Shown here piece by piece: positions 6,838-15,888 of a stretch of 64,000 nt of DNA. The DNA comes from Bacteroidales bacterium (GTDB lineage Bacteria; Bacteroidota; Bacteroidia; Bacteroidales; WCHB1-69), in the NCBI GenBank assembly GCA_017962845.1, contig JAGCUN010000026.1, positions 1-64,000 on the forward strand. Direction: 5' to 3'. Both the position numbers and the translations under genes were made by a program. A model generated the notes under the pieces. The model searched no databases. It saw nothing but the letters and a program-made list of their open reading frames with translations, and had not been told where the DNA came from. The stretch's first letter is position 1; every line of letters begins with the position of its first letter.

Positions 6838-9453
6838 TTAATTCCCTTCCGTCACCACAGTCACCACCTTGTTAACAGCAGCTTGGATGCCATCGCAGTT
6901 CTTGCCGCCGGCCTGTGCCAACGAGGGCTGTCCGCCGCCACCGCCCTGGATCAATGCTGCTGCCTCCCGCACCAGCTTGCCCGCCTGTAAGCCGCTGGCC
7001 ACCAGGTCATCAGACAAAGCCACCGTGAGATTCGGCTTGCCGCCCTCCACGGTGCCGAAAACTACCAACAGTTTCTCAGCAGCCGTACGCAACTGGTACG
7101 CAATCTGTTTCAAACCGTCGGCATCCATCTCCAGCACGCCAGAAATCACCTTGAAACCGTTGACTTCCACTGCTTTGTCTTTCATGGCAGCAGCCGTGGC
7201 AGCAATTTTCTCTTGTTTGAAAGCCTCCAAGGCCTTCTTCATGGCAGCATTCTCGGCTGCTAAACGGCTCACCGACTGCTCTAAGTTGTCGGTATTGAGC
7301 TGTGCCTTCAGATTGTTATGAATGGTAATGAAACCATTGACATACTCTTCGGCATATTTCCCTGTGATGGCCTCGATACGGCGCACACCGGCAGCGATGG
7401 CACTTTCAGAAATAATCTTCACCAAGCCGATATTGCCCGTAGCTGAAGTGTGCGTACCCCCGCAGAACTCGATAGAGTCGCCAAACTGGATGACGCGCAC
7501 CTTGTCGCCATACTTCTCGCCAAACAGCGCCATAGCTCCCAACTTTTTCGCTTCCTCAATCGGAACAGCACGGCGCTCGTTTAGCGGTAAGTTCTTACGT
7601 ACCAAGTCGTTCACCATCTTCTCCACCTGCTGAATCTCCTCATCGCTCATCTTGGCGAAATGCGAGAAGTCGAAACGCAAACGGTCGGGAGCGACGAGCG
7701 AGCCCTTCTGCTCAACGTGAGTCCCTAACACATGGCGCAACGCAAAGTGAATCAGGTGTGTAGCCGAATGGTTGTTCTGCGTGGTCTGCCGCAAATCCTC
7801 GTTGACGGTGGCGGTGAACGTACCTGTCAGGTTCTCCGGCAACGTGGTCGAAATATGCACCCACAGATTGTTCTCCTTGATGGTATTATCAATTTGAATT
7901 TTCTCATTGATATTCTGCAAAATACCGCTATCACCCAACTGACCGCCCGATTCGGCATAGAAAGGAGTGCGATCCAGAACAATCTGGAACAAGCTCTTCC
8001 CTTTCGTCTTTACCTTTCTGTATTTCAAAATCTTACATTCACAAGAAAGGGTGTCATACCCGACGAACTCGGTGGGATGAATATCGTTGGAAAGCTCCAC
8101 CCAGTCTTCGGTCTCCACAGCGGCGGCGGCACGCGAACGGGCTTTCTGTTCTGCCAGTCCCTTCTGAAAACCTTCCATATCTACCAGCAGTCCCTTTTCG
8201 GAAGCCAGCAGTTGGGTAAGGTCTATCGGGAAGCCGTAGGTGTCGAAGAGTTCGAAAGCAAAGTCCCCTGCCACGGGCTTGCCAGCTGCCAGCTTAGAGC
8301 AATAGTTCTCAAACTTGACGATGCCCGACTCAAGGGTTTTGAGGAAGGATGTTTCTTCTTCAGCGATAACCTTCTCTATCAAAACCTGTTGCGCTTTCAG
8401 TTCGGGGAACTGACCGCCCATCTGCTCCACAAGGTCTTTTACCAAGGTGTTGATGAAGGGCTGGTTAAAGCCAAGGAAAGTGTAGCCGTAACGGATGGCG
8501 CGGCGCAGGATGCGGCGAATGACATAGCCCGCACCCGTATTCGACGGCAGTTGCCCGTCGGCGATGGCGAAGCTGACAGCACGGAGATGGTCGGCCACTA
8601 CACGCAGCGCAATGTCGGTCTGGTGGTCTTCGCCATACTTTTTGTTGGAAAGCTGCGCCAGTTTCTGAATCAGCGGCTGGAACACGTCGGTATCATAATT
8701 CGATTTCTTGCCCTGAACAGCCATGCAGAGGCGCTCGAAGCCCATGCCAGTATCCACGTGCTTGGCGGCCAGCGGCACCAGCTCGCCAGATGCCAGACGA
8801 TTGAACTGCATGAAAACGAGGTTCCAGATTTCAATCACCAACGGATTATCCTTGTTAATGAGGGCTACGGCATTGATTTTCTGACGCTCGTCGTCATCGC
8901 GGAGGTCGATGTGGATTTCGGAGCAAGGGCCGCACGGGCCGGTATCGCCCATCTCCCAGAAATTATCCTTTTTATTACCATAAAGAATACGATTTTCTGG
9001 TAAAAATCTCATCCACAGCTGCTTGGCTTCTTCATCAGCTTCGGTTTTGTCTTTCTCATCGCCGCCGAAGACTGTGGCATAGAGGCGGTCTTTATCAAGT
9101 TTCACCACCTCGGTCAGAAACTCCCACGCGTATGCGATGGCATCGGCCTTGAAGTAGTCGCCGAACGACCAGTTGCAGAGCATCTCGAACATGGTATGGT
9201 GGTAGGTATCTTTTCCAACCTCCTCCAAATCATTATGTTTACCGGAAACACGGAGACATTTCTGGGAGTCGGCAGCGCGGGGGAATTTGCGTGGCACATT
9301 ACCTAAAAAGATGTCCTTGAATTGGTTCATTCCTGCGTTAGTGAACATCAAGGTAGGGTCGTTCTTGATGACCATTGGTGCTGATGGCACAATCGTATGT
9401 TCTTTTGAGGCAAAATAATCCAGAAAAGCTTTTCGTATCTCGTTACTATTCAT
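6838..9453 (-). CDS. alaS: Alanine--tRNA ligase
   Basis: At 871 residues this is full length for bacterial AlaRS. The N-terminus (MNSNEIRKAFLDYFASKEH, then a TLMFTNAGMNQFKD motif) is the class II catalytic core that activates alanine and charges tRNA-Ala. The editing domain that clears mischarged Ser/Gly is intact: HSATH at residues 562-566 and CGGTH at 664-668 give the zinc-binding histidines and cysteine. The C-terminal part carries the coiled-coil and a GGGGQPSLAQAGG motif of the C-Ala domain. It has its own promoter (-7 at 9491-9498) and ends 36 bp from the convergent CoA-transferase gene. Confidence 0.98.
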   Translation of the reverse strand: MNSNEIRKAFLDYFASKEHTIVPSAPMVIKNDPTLMFTNAGMNQFKDIFLGNVPRKFPRAADSQKCLRVSGKHNDLEEVGKDTYHHTMFEMLCNWSFGDYFKADAIAYAWEFLTEVVKLDKDRLYATVFGGDEKDKTEADEEAKQLWMRFLPENRILYGNKKDNFWEMGDTGPCGPCSEIHIDLRDDDERQKINAVALINKDNPLVIEIWNLVFMQFNRLASGELVPLAAKHVDTGMGFERLCMAVQGKKSNYDTDVFQPLIQKLAQLSNKKYGEDHQTDIALRVVADHLRAVSFAIADGQLPSNTGAGYVIRRILRRAIRYGYTFLGFNQPFINTLVKDLVEQMGGQFPELKAQQVLIEKVIAEEETSFLKTLESGIVKFENYCSKLAAGKPVAGDFAFELFDTYGFPIDLTQLLASEKGLLVDMEGFQKGLAEQKARSRAAAAVETEDWVELSNDIHPTEFVGYDTLSCECKILKYRKVKTKGKSLFQIVLDRTPFYAESGGQLGDSGILQNINEKIQIDNTIKENNLWVHISTTLPENLTGTFTATVNEDLRQTTQNNHSATHLIHFALRHVLGTHVEQKGSLVAPDRLRFDFSHFAKMSDEEIQQVEKMVNDLVRKNLPLNERRAVPIEEAKKLGAMALFGEKYGDKVRVIQFGDSIEFCGGTHTSATGNIGLVKIISESAIAAGVRRIEAITGKYAEEYVNGFITIHNNLKAQLNTDNLEQSVSRLAAENAAMKKALEAFKQEKIAATAAAMKDKAVEVNGFKVISGVLEMDADGLKQIAYQLRTAAEKLLVVFGTVEGGKPNLTVALSDDLVASGLQAGKLVREAAALIQGGGGGQPSLAQAGGKNCDGIQAAVNKVVTVVTEGN

Positions 9454-9490
9454 ATTGTTATAATTATTTTATTGGCAATAAAAACGGGTG

Positions 9491-9498
9491 CAAATTTA
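9491..9498 (-). promoter_or_regulatory. -7 box of alaS
   Basis: Minus-strand TAAATTTG followed by C, 37 bp upstream of the alaS ATG. It lies between alaS and the stop of the serine dehydratase gene, so alaS need not depend on read-through. Confidence 0.6.
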
Positions 9499-9533
9499 CA
9501 AAAAAAATCCAATCAGCACCGAAGGGGCGTCAG

Positions 9534-10712
9534 CTACAATGCCAGTCCGCCCTGTGAGGTCTCCTTGTAGAGTGATGGCAGGTCGTGGCCAGTGACCTTC
9601 ATGACACGCACCACGCGGTCGAAACTGACGAGGTGCTTGCCATCGGAGATGAGGGCGAACATGGCGGCATCGATGGCGCGCACCGAGGCGAATGCATTAC
9701 GCTCGATACAAGGAACTTGCACCAGTCCGCAGATGGGATCGCAGGTAAGGCCGAGGTGATGTTCCAGCCCCATCTCGGCAGCATATTCCACCTGATAGGA
9801 AGAGCCACCCATGAGCTGGCAGAAGGCACCGGCGGCCATGGCACATGCCGAGCCCACCTCGCCTTGGCAGCCGACCTCCGCCCCACTGATGGAGGCGTTG
9901 TATTTGATAACGTTGCCAATGAGTCCGGCAGTGGCAAGGGCATGCAGAATTTTCTTGTCGTTGTGTTCATACTGCTGATAGTAAGTATATAACACGGCGG
10001 GCAGCACCCCGCAGGAGCCGCAGGTAGGCGCGGTAACGATCGTGCGGCCGCTGGCGTTCTCTTCGGCCACTGCGAAAGCATACACCGGCGTGGAGTATCG
10101 GTGCTGCAGTGAGGTGTTCATGGACTGCACACGCGAGTACATCGTCGAAGCTTTGCGAGGCAGATGCAAGCCACCGGGGAGCGTACTCTCATGTTCCAAC
10201 CCCTCCCTGATGCTCTGTTGCATCACCCGCCAGACCGCTTCCAAATATTCCCAAATATCATCATCCTCACAATCAGCTACATACTCCCAGAGTTTGCGAT
10301 TCCCCACATGCGACAAGATGTCGGTCATAGTGGAATACTGGTAGATGTGTTTGTCAGACTGCCGCTGACCAGACTGCGAAATGTCGCCACCTCCCACACT
10401 GAAATAGCGCTGTGTGAGCAACGCTTTGCCTTGGGCATCCAATGCAGTAAATTCCATTCCATTAGGATGTTCCGGCAAAAACATTTCCGGTTTCCATATT
10501 ATAATCACGGGCACTGGGGCCAGCGCATCAGTGATGGCCACATCGGTCAAATGGCCTTTACCGGTGGCGGCCAGACTGCCGAACAGAGTCACCTCGTAGG
10601 AGGCCGCCGTGGGGGACTGTTCGCGGAAAAGGGCGGCGGCCTTCGCCGGCCCCATGGTGTGCGAGCTCGATGGCCCGCGCCCAATCTTGAAAATATGACG
10701 GATACTTTCCAT
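9534..10712 (-). CDS. sdaA: L-serine ammonia-lyase, single-chain, iron-sulfur dependent
   Basis: A 392-residue protein that deaminates L-serine to pyruvate and ammonia using a [4Fe-4S] cluster. The start is ATG 10712 (MESIRHIFKIGRGPSSSHTMG); an upstream in-frame GTG at 10772 would add 20 unrelated residues before the conserved GRGPSSSHTMGP. The beta domain is at residues 1-150 and the alpha domain after it. Probable cluster cysteines are C282 (EVGCQGEVGSA), C324 (GLTCDPICG) and C335 (QVPCIERNAF); a conserved TAPTCGSCGVLPA segment is at 228-239. It feeds serine into pyruvate, in keeping with other amino-acid catabolic genes in the window. Confidence 0.95.
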   Translation of the reverse strand: MESIRHIFKIGRGPSSSHTMGPAKAAALFREQSPTAASYEVTLFGSLAATGKGHLTDVAITDALAPVPVIIIWKPEMFLPEHPNGMEFTALDAQGKALLTQRYFSVGGGDISQSGQRQSDKHIYQYSTMTDILSHVGNRKLWEYVADCEDDDIWEYLEAVWRVMQQSIREGLEHESTLPGGLHLPRKASTMYSRVQSMNTSLQHRYSTPVYAFAVAEENASGRTIVTAPTCGSCGVLPAVLYTYYQQYEHNDKKILHALATAGLIGNVIKYNASISGAEVGCQGEVGSACAMAAGAFCQLMGGSSYQVEYAAEMGLEHHLGLTCDPICGLVQVPCIERNAFASVRAIDAAMFALISDGKHLVSFDRVVRVMKVTGHDLPSLYKETSQGGLAL

Positions 10713-10914
10713 TACCTGAATTGATGACGATATCCTTAACGCTCCCTCTTTAAAAATATTGCCAGTCCCCACATCTTATCCTTTCGCCATCCCACTTGCG
10801 CAAATCCTGCCGTTTTGTCAGCCATTCAGTTTGGCAAACTTTTTGCATACCCTTTTGTGGCTTGTTTTCACAAGTCAGCATTATTTATTGTAAATAATTA
10901 AAAATTAAAATATT

Positions 10915-11592
10915 ATGGCAGAAGAAAAAATCAATCCTGAAAATTTGGATGCTGAAAATGATCCTTTAGAGGGTCAGAAAACTGACAATTTGTCACCCGA
11001 AGAGGCATCTTCTTGCGAAAATGAGCAAGAAAAAGTCTCACCCGAGGAGGAAAAAAATGACAAAGAGGAAGAAAAAAAGTCCTTTTTTGGCAGAAAAAAT
11101 AAAAAAGAGGAATCCTTGAAAAAACAGTTGGAAGAACTCACTGAAAAATATGAGGCTCTTGACAAACAGAAAGCAGAATTAAACAACAAATTCCTGCTGC
11201 TTTATTCTGAATTCGACAACTATAAAAAACGTACTAACAAGGAGAAACTGGACCTCATGGCCACCGCCTCCGAAAAGGTCATCGTGAGCCTTCTTCCCAT
11301 CATCGACGACTTCGAGCGGGCCATCAAGGCCAATGAAAACCTGACCGATGCTGAAGTGATGAAAGATGGTTTCAACTTGATTTACAACAAATTGACCAAT
11401 CTTCTCAAACATTTTGATGTCACCGAAATCGAGGCCAAAGGCGAAGTATTCGACACCGACCTGCACGAGGCGGTCACCCACTTCCCCACCCCCAATGAGG
11501 AGGAAAAGGGCAAGGTGATTGATGTGACCGAAAAGGGCTACAAAATCAAGGATAAGGTGATTCGCTACGCGAAAGTGGTGGTAGGACAGTGA
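10915..11592 (+). CDS. grpE: Nucleotide exchange factor GrpE
   Basis: A 225-residue co-chaperone that releases ADP from DnaK. The first ~70 residues are acidic and low in complexity (runs of E, K, D, S), then comes a long coiled coil (about residues 65-120), then the conserved GrpE core with LLPIIDDFERAI and the C-terminal beta-wing ending HEAVTHFPTPNEEEKGKVIDV...KGYKIKDKVIRYAKVVV. dnaJ lies 138 bp downstream on the same strand, the usual grpE-dnaJ pair of Bacteroidota; dnaK is not nearby. Between the two genes are a 7-bp tandem repeat and a 22-bp palindrome. Confidence 0.95.
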   Translation: MAEEKINPENLDAENDPLEGQKTDNLSPEEASSCENEQEKVSPEEEKNDKEEEKKSFFGRKNKKEESLKKQLEELTEKYEALDKQKAELNNKFLLLYSEFDNYKKRTNKEKLDLMATASEKVIVSLLPIIDDFERAIKANENLTDAEVMKDGFNLIYNKLTNLLKHFDVTEIEAKGEVFDTDLHEAVTHFPTPNEEEKGKVIDVTEKGYKIKDKVIRYAKVVVGQ

Positions 11593-11632
11593 GAGTTGAG
11601 AGTTGAAAGTTGAAAGTTGGGAGTTAAAAGTT
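11592..11632 (+). repeat. 7-bp degenerate tandem repeat after grpE
   Basis: About six 7-bp units of the type AGAGTTG/AAAGTTG begin at the grpE stop codon and decay into AAAGTTT. It is intergenic and immediately precedes the 22-bp palindrome. Confidence 0.7.
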
Positions 11633-11651
11633 TAAAAAGTTAAGAATAAGA

Positions 11652-11676
11652 GTAGAGACAATGCATGCATTGTCTC
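11652..11676. repeat. 22-bp palindrome, GTAGAGAC type
   Basis: GAGACAATGCA and its reverse complement meet without spacer at 11655-11676; the left flank GTA makes the outer sequence GTAGAGAC, as in the palindrome at 3535-3562. In RNA it would form a hairpin between grpE and dnaJ, followed by a run of A rather than T, so it is not a normal terminator. Confidence 0.8.
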
Positions 11677-11730
11677 AAAAAAAAAAGACGGCACATTCAC
11701 CGTTTCACAAAAGAGGAGGCATTATCATAC

Positions 11731-12906
11731 ATGGAAAAACGTGATTACTATGAAGTATTAGGGGTGAATAAGAATTCTACCCCGGAAGAGATAAAAAAGG
11801 CATATCGTAAGAAGGCGATGGAGTACCATCCCGACCGCAATCCGGGCGATAAAGAGGCGGAGGAGAAGTTCAAGGAAGCTGCGGAGGCGTACGACGTGCT
11901 GAGCAATCCCGACAAGAAGGCCCGATACGACCAGTTCGGTCATGAGGGTTTGCGCGGTGCGGCCTCATCGGGCGGTTTCGACGCCAGCGACCTCAACAGC
12001 ATCTTCGAGCATTTCGGCAGCATCTTCGGCGACTTTTTGGGAGGCGGCTTCCGAGGCGGTTTCAGCGGCGGTTTCAGTGGTTTCGGCGGCGGACAGCAGA
12101 AGGCGGTACGTCGCGGCAGCGATATCCGTATCCGTCTGAAACTCAAGTTAGAAGAAATCGCAGAAGGATGTACCAAAACGCTGAAAATCCCCAAGCAGGT
12201 GACTTGTGCTGCCTGCGGCGGCACCGGTGCGAAGGACAAATCCTCCATCGTGACCTGTCCCACCTGTCAGGGGCGCGGCCAGGTGGTCCACCAGCAGCGC
12301 ACCATGTTCGGTGTGATGCAGCAGGTAATGCCCTGCAACGCCTGTCACGGAACGGGACAGGTCATCAAGGACAAATGTCCCACCTGTCGCGGTGAAGGCA
12401 CCGTGAAGGGCGAGGAGGTGGTCACCATCAACATCCCCGCCGGCGTGCAGGACGGCATGCAGATCCGCGAGCGCGGCAAGGGCAACGCGGCCCCCAACGG
12501 CGGCATCCCCGGCGACCTCATCGTGGTGATCCAAGAAGAGGAAAACGCCACCTTCGAAAGAGACGGCAACAACCTGTATATCAACTACTACATCTCATTC
12601 CCACAGGCCGCACTCGGCGCGGAGGTAGAGATTCCTCTGGTGAAAGGCAAAGCCAAGGTGAAGATCGCCCCGGGCACCCAAAGCGGCAGCGTGCTGCGAC
12701 TGCAAGGGAAGGGCCTGCCGGAAGTCAACAGCCGGCGCGTCGGCGACCTCATCGTCAACGTCAACGTGTGGACCCCGACCAAGCTCACCAAAGAGGAACG
12801 CCAGCTCATCGAACAGATGAACGGGGCCGAGAATTTCATCCCCAAACCCACCAAAAAAGACAAGAGTTTCTTCAACCGCGTGCGACAATTTTTTGAAGAC
12901 CGATAA
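11731..12906 (+). CDS. dnaJ: Chaperone protein DnaJ
   Basis: A 391-residue Hsp40 that delivers substrates to DnaK and stimulates its ATPase. The J domain is at residues 1-70 with HPD at 33-35; a glycine/phenylalanine-rich stretch follows (about 80-130, [18 protein letters not shown]); then a zinc domain with four CxxCxGxG-type repeats ([32 protein letters not shown]) and the C-terminal substrate-binding domains. The frame is open upstream to 11665, but that stretch is basic, crosses the palindrome and has no J-domain homology. The ATG at 11731 is preceded 10 bp upstream by AGGAGG-like AAGAGGAGGC, unusual for this phylum and supporting the choice. Confidence 0.97.
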   Translation: MEKRDYYEVLGVNKNSTPEEIKKAYRKKAMEYHPDRNPGDKEAEEKFKEAAEAYDVLSNPDKKARYDQFGHEGLRGAASSGGFDASDLNSIFEHFGSIFGDFLGGGFRGGFSGGFSGFGGGQQKAVRRGSDIRIRLKLKLEEIAEGCTKTLKIPKQVTCAACGGTGAKDKSSIVTCPTCQGRGQVVHQQRTMFGVMQQVMPCNACHGTGQVIKDKCPTCRGEGTVKGEEVVTINIPAGVQDGMQIRERGKGNAAPNGGIPGDLIVVIQEEENATFERDGNNLYINYYISFPQAALGAEVEIPLVKGKAKVKIAPGTQSGSVLRLQGKGLPEVNSRRVGDLIVNVNVWTPTKLTKEERQLIEQMNGAENFIPKPTKKDKSFFNRVRQFFEDR

Positions 12907-12955
12907 GTCGCAAAAAACACGCGACATATTTTCTTGATTATTTTACTTTTTGCAC

Positions 12956-12986
12956 ATTGCCATGTGAAAAAAAATGTGTATTTTTG
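12956..12986 (+). promoter_or_regulatory. Promoter of the EF-G paralogue
   Basis: TTG at 12957-12959, 19 bp, TATTTTTG at 12979-12986; the leader to ATG 13043 would be about 50 nt. This is one of the best matches in the window and shows that the gene is transcribed apart from dnaJ. Confidence 0.75.
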
Positions 12987-13042
12987 CAAACTTTTATGTA
13001 AAATCAACAAAGTAGTAATAATCAAATAATTAAGCTAAAACA

Positions 13043-15172
13043 ATGAAAGTTTATCAGACACAAGACATCCGAAACATCGCCCTTATCGGTGGTAACCGTA
13101 CCGGAAAAACCACCCTTGCTGAGACGATGGCCTTCCACGGTGGCGTCATCAGCCGTCGCGGAACCGTTGAAGACAAGAACACCCTCTCCGACTATCGCGA
13201 AGTGGAGCTGGAAAGACAGCAGTCCATCCAGTCCTCCGTGCTGTACAGTGAATTTGAGAACACCAAGTTCAACATGATTGACTGCCCCGGCTTCGACGAT
13301 TTCGTGGGCGAAGTGATCGGTGCCTTGAGAGTGGCTGATACCGCTGTCATGGTCATCAACGCCCAGAACGGTGTTGACGTTGGTGCAGAGTCACAGTGGC
13401 GCTGGACCAAGAAGATGCACAAGCCCGTCGTCTTCGTCGTCAACCAGCTCGACCACGAGAAAGCCAACTTCGACGAGACCCTCCGCGAGCTGAAGCACAA
13501 CTTCGGCGGCAGCGTGCTCCCGTTGCAGTACCCCGTCAATGCCGGCGTCGGCTTCGACTCCGTCATCGACCTTCTCTCCAAGAAGCTCCTCAAATTCCCC
13601 GCTGGCGGTGGCAAGATGATCGTGGAAGAAATCCCCGCTTCCGAAGCCGACAAAGCAGAGGAGATGCACGCCGCCATCATCGAGGCAGCTGCTGAGAACG
13701 ATGAGAAACTCATGGACAAATTCTTCGAGGAAGGCACCCTCTCCGAAGAGGAGATGATGCGAGGCCTCAAGCTCGGCGTCATCAACCGCGGCACCTTCCC
13801 GGTGCTCTGCATCTCCGCCAAGGCCGACCAGGGCGTGGACCGCATGATGCAGATCATCAAGGGCAACTGCCCCACCCCCGCCGAAGCGCTCCCCATCAAG
13901 AACACCAACGGCGAAGACGTGGCTTGCGACTCCACCGGCAACACCGTCGCTTACGTTTGGAAGACTGCCGTTGAGCAGCACCTCGGCGATGTGGCTTACA
14001 TGAAGATCTGCTCCGGCGAGATGACTGAAGCCATGGACCTTCTCAACACCAACACCTCCACCAAGGAGAGAGTTTCACAGATCCTCTGCTTCGCCGGCCA
14101 AAAGCGCGAAAACGTGGAGAAGGCTTGCGCTGGCGATATCGTCGCCACCATCAAGCTGAAAGGCACCGGCGCCTCCCAGACCCTCGTGAAGAGCGGCGAC
14201 ATGCAGATTGAAAAGACCGCTTATCCGGATCCGAAGTTCCGTACCGCCGTGCGCGCCAAGAACAGCTCCGACGAAGAGAAACTCGGTGCCGTGCTCAACA
14301 GCCTCCGCAAGAGCGACCTCACCTTCCTCATGGAACAGTCGAAAGAGCTCAAACAGACCATCATCTCCGGTCAGGGCGAGCAGCAGCTCAACATCGTCAA
14401 ATGGATGATTGAGAAGCTCAACAAAATTGAAATCGAATACTACGCTCCCAAGATCCCGTATCGCGAAACCATCACCAAGTCGGCTGAGGCTATGTACCGC
14501 CACAAGAAACAGTCCGGTGGTTCCGGTCAGTTCGGTGAAGTTCACATGCTCATCGAGCCTTATTTCGATGGTATGCCGAACCAGACCAAATACCCCATCC
14601 GCGACACCCAGAGCTATGACCTGCCGTGGGGCGGCAAGCTCATCTACAACAACTGTATCGTGGGTGGTGCCATCGATGCACGCTTCATGCCCGCTATCCT
14701 CAAAGGTATCATGGAGAAGATGGAGGAAGGCCCGCTGACCGGTTCTTACGCCCGCGACATCGTGGTGAACATCTACGACGGTAAAATGCACCCCGTTGAC
14801 TCCAACGAGTTGGCATTCAAGTTGGCTGGTCGTAACGCCTTCAAGGACGCTTTCAAGAAAGCCAATCCGAAGATCCTCGAACCCATCTACGATGTGGAAG
14901 TTTTCGTTCCTTCCGACAGAATGGGTGATGTGATGACCGACCTCCAGGGCCGCCGCGGTGTGGTGATGGGTATGGACAGCGAAGGCGAGTTCCAGACCAT
15001 CCGCGCCAAAGTTCCGCTCGCCGAGATGAACAAATATTCCACCACTCTGAGCTCCATCACCTCTGGTCGTGCTTCCTACGAGATGAAGTTTGCTGAATAC
15101 CAGCAAGTTCCTGCTGATGTTCAGGCTGCCGTCATCCAGAAGTACGAAGAGGAAAACAAGGACGAAGAGTAG
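13043..15172 (+). CDS. EF-G paralogue with altered GTPase centre (EF-G2-like)
   Basis: At 709 residues it is full length for elongation factor G, the factor that moves tRNA and mRNA through the ribosome. The P-loop is GGNRTGKT (residues 16-23) rather than the usual GHxDAGKT. Switch II reads DCPGF (80-84) where normal EF-G has DTPGH; the histidine that positions water for GTP hydrolysis is therefore phenylalanine. G4 is NQLD (134-137) rather than NKxD. Domains III-V are intact, including KIPYRETI and the GRR-VVMGMDSEG segment. Bacteroides carry a second EF-G reported to support translation without GTP hydrolysis under poor nutrition; this gene has the matching lesion. That functional transfer is inference. 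It is a strong single promoter unit followed 83 bp later by rplY. Confidence 0.9.
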   Translation: MKVYQTQDIRNIALIGGNRTGKTTLAETMAFHGGVISRRGTVEDKNTLSDYREVELERQQSIQSSVLYSEFENTKFNMIDCPGFDDFVGEVIGALRVADTAVMVINAQNGVDVGAESQWRWTKKMHKPVVFVVNQLDHEKANFDETLRELKHNFGGSVLPLQYPVNAGVGFDSVIDLLSKKLLKFPAGGGKMIVEEIPASEADKAEEMHAAIIEAAAENDEKLMDKFFEEGTLSEEEMMRGLKLGVINRGTFPVLCISAKADQGVDRMMQIIKGNCPTPAEALPIKNTNGEDVACDSTGNTVAYVWKTAVEQHLGDVAYMKICSGEMTEAMDLLNTNTSTKERVSQILCFAGQKRENVEKACAGDIVATIKLKGTGASQTLVKSGDMQIEKTAYPDPKFRTAVRAKNSSDEEKLGAVLNSLRKSDLTFLMEQSKELKQTIISGQGEQQLNIVKWMIEKLNKIEIEYYAPKIPYRETITKSAEAMYRHKKQSGGSGQFGEVHMLIEPYFDGMPNQTKYPIRDTQSYDLPWGGKLIYNNCIVGGAIDARFMPAILKGIMEKMEEGPLTGSYARDIVVNIYDGKMHPVDSNELAFKLAGRNAFKDAFKKANPKILEPIYDVEVFVPSDRMGDVMTDLQGRRGVVMGMDSEGEFQTIRAKVPLAEMNKYSTTLSSITSGRASYEMKFAEYQQVPADVQAAVIQKYEEENKDEE

Positions 15173-15188
15173 TCTTTACAGAAATTTC

Positions 15189-15219
15189 GATAGGAGTTGG
15201 ATATCCTCCGGCTCCTATC
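15189..15219 (+). promoter_or_regulatory. Hairpin between the EF-G paralogue and rplY
   Basis: GATAGGAG (15189-15196) pairs perfectly with CTCCTATC (15212-15219) around a 15-nt loop. No T-run follows directly (CTCAATATTATT), so it may be a weak terminator, an RNA-processing site or an L25 leader element. No known motif is recognised. Confidence 0.45.
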
Positions 15220-15255
15220 CTCAATATTATTTATTATTCACAAAATTATTTAAAA

Positions 15256-15828
15256 ATGAAATCAGTATCTATTAGCGGTTCTCCCAGAGAGAACGTAGGG
15301 AAAAGAGACGCAAAAGAACAACGTAAGAACGGTCTGGTGCCGTGCGTGCTTTACGGCGGTGAAAAACAGTACCAGTTTGTCGTTGATAAAAAGCAGTTCG
15401 CCAACTTGATCTACACTCCCGAAGTCCGTTACGCTATCATCAGCCTCGATGGCAAAGAGATTCCCGCCATCCTCCAGGCCAGCCAGTATCATCCCATCAC
15501 TGATGAGCTGCTCCACGTGGACTTCCTCGAAGTAGTGGACGGCAAGCCGATCACCATCGGCCTTCCCATCAAGATCATGGGCACCTCTCCTGGTGTGCTC
15601 CGTGGTGGTAAGCTCGTGAAGAAAGTGCGCAAACTGAAAGTGCGCGGTCTGTTGAACGACATTCCGGAATTCATTCCCGTTGACATCTCCGGTCTCGACA
15701 TCGACAACTCCGTCAAGGTCAACGACCTGAAAATCGACAACATCACTTTCGTTGAGAATCCGAATGCCGTTGTGACCGCTGTTCTCTCCACCAGAAATGT
15801 GGAAGAGGCTCCGACCGAAGAGGCTTAA
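15256..15828 (+). CDS. rplY: 50S ribosomal protein L25/general stress protein Ctc
   Basis: A 190-residue protein of the long L25 (TL5/CTC) type that binds 5S rRNA in the large subunit. The N-terminal L25 fold starts at MKSVSISGSPRENVGKRDAKEQRKNG with the conserved VPCVLYG; the second, CTC-type beta domain (about residues 95-180) contains the GSPGVLRGG-like TSPGVLRGGKLVKKVRKLKVR. The acidic tail (EEAPTEEA) is common in Bacteroidota. The gene lies between the EF-G paralogue and dusB on the same strand, giving a translation-related group, and ends in a good terminator. Confidence 0.95.
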   Translation: MKSVSISGSPRENVGKRDAKEQRKNGLVPCVLYGGEKQYQFVVDKKQFANLIYTPEVRYAIISLDGKEIPAILQASQYHPITDELLHVDFLEVVDGKPITIGLPIKIMGTSPGVLRGGKLVKKVRKLKVRGLLNDIPEFIPVDISGLDIDNSVKVNDLKIDNITFVENPNAVVTAVLSTRNVEEAPTEEA

Positions 15829-15849
15829 TATTGATTATTACACAAATGG

Positions 15850-15884
15850 TAGGGGCGTGGGCAACTGCGTCCCTATTATTTTTT
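15850..15884 (+). terminator. Intrinsic terminator of rplY
   Basis: TAGGGGCG (15850-15857) pairs with CGTCCCTA (15868-15875), one G-T wobble, 10-nt loop, followed by TTATTTTTT. The dusB ATG follows only 5 bp later, so dusB needs either read-through or a promoter inside this segment. Confidence 0.75.
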
Positions 15885-15888
15885 CTTT

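Noticed and set aside
7732..9003. Plus-strand ORF of 423 codons
   Set aside because: Antisense to alaS, whose editing motifs are intact.
14075..15106. Minus-strand ORF of 343 codons
   Set aside because: Antisense to the EF-G paralogue; rich in His, Val and Gly as expected for a shadow frame in GC-rich coding DNA.
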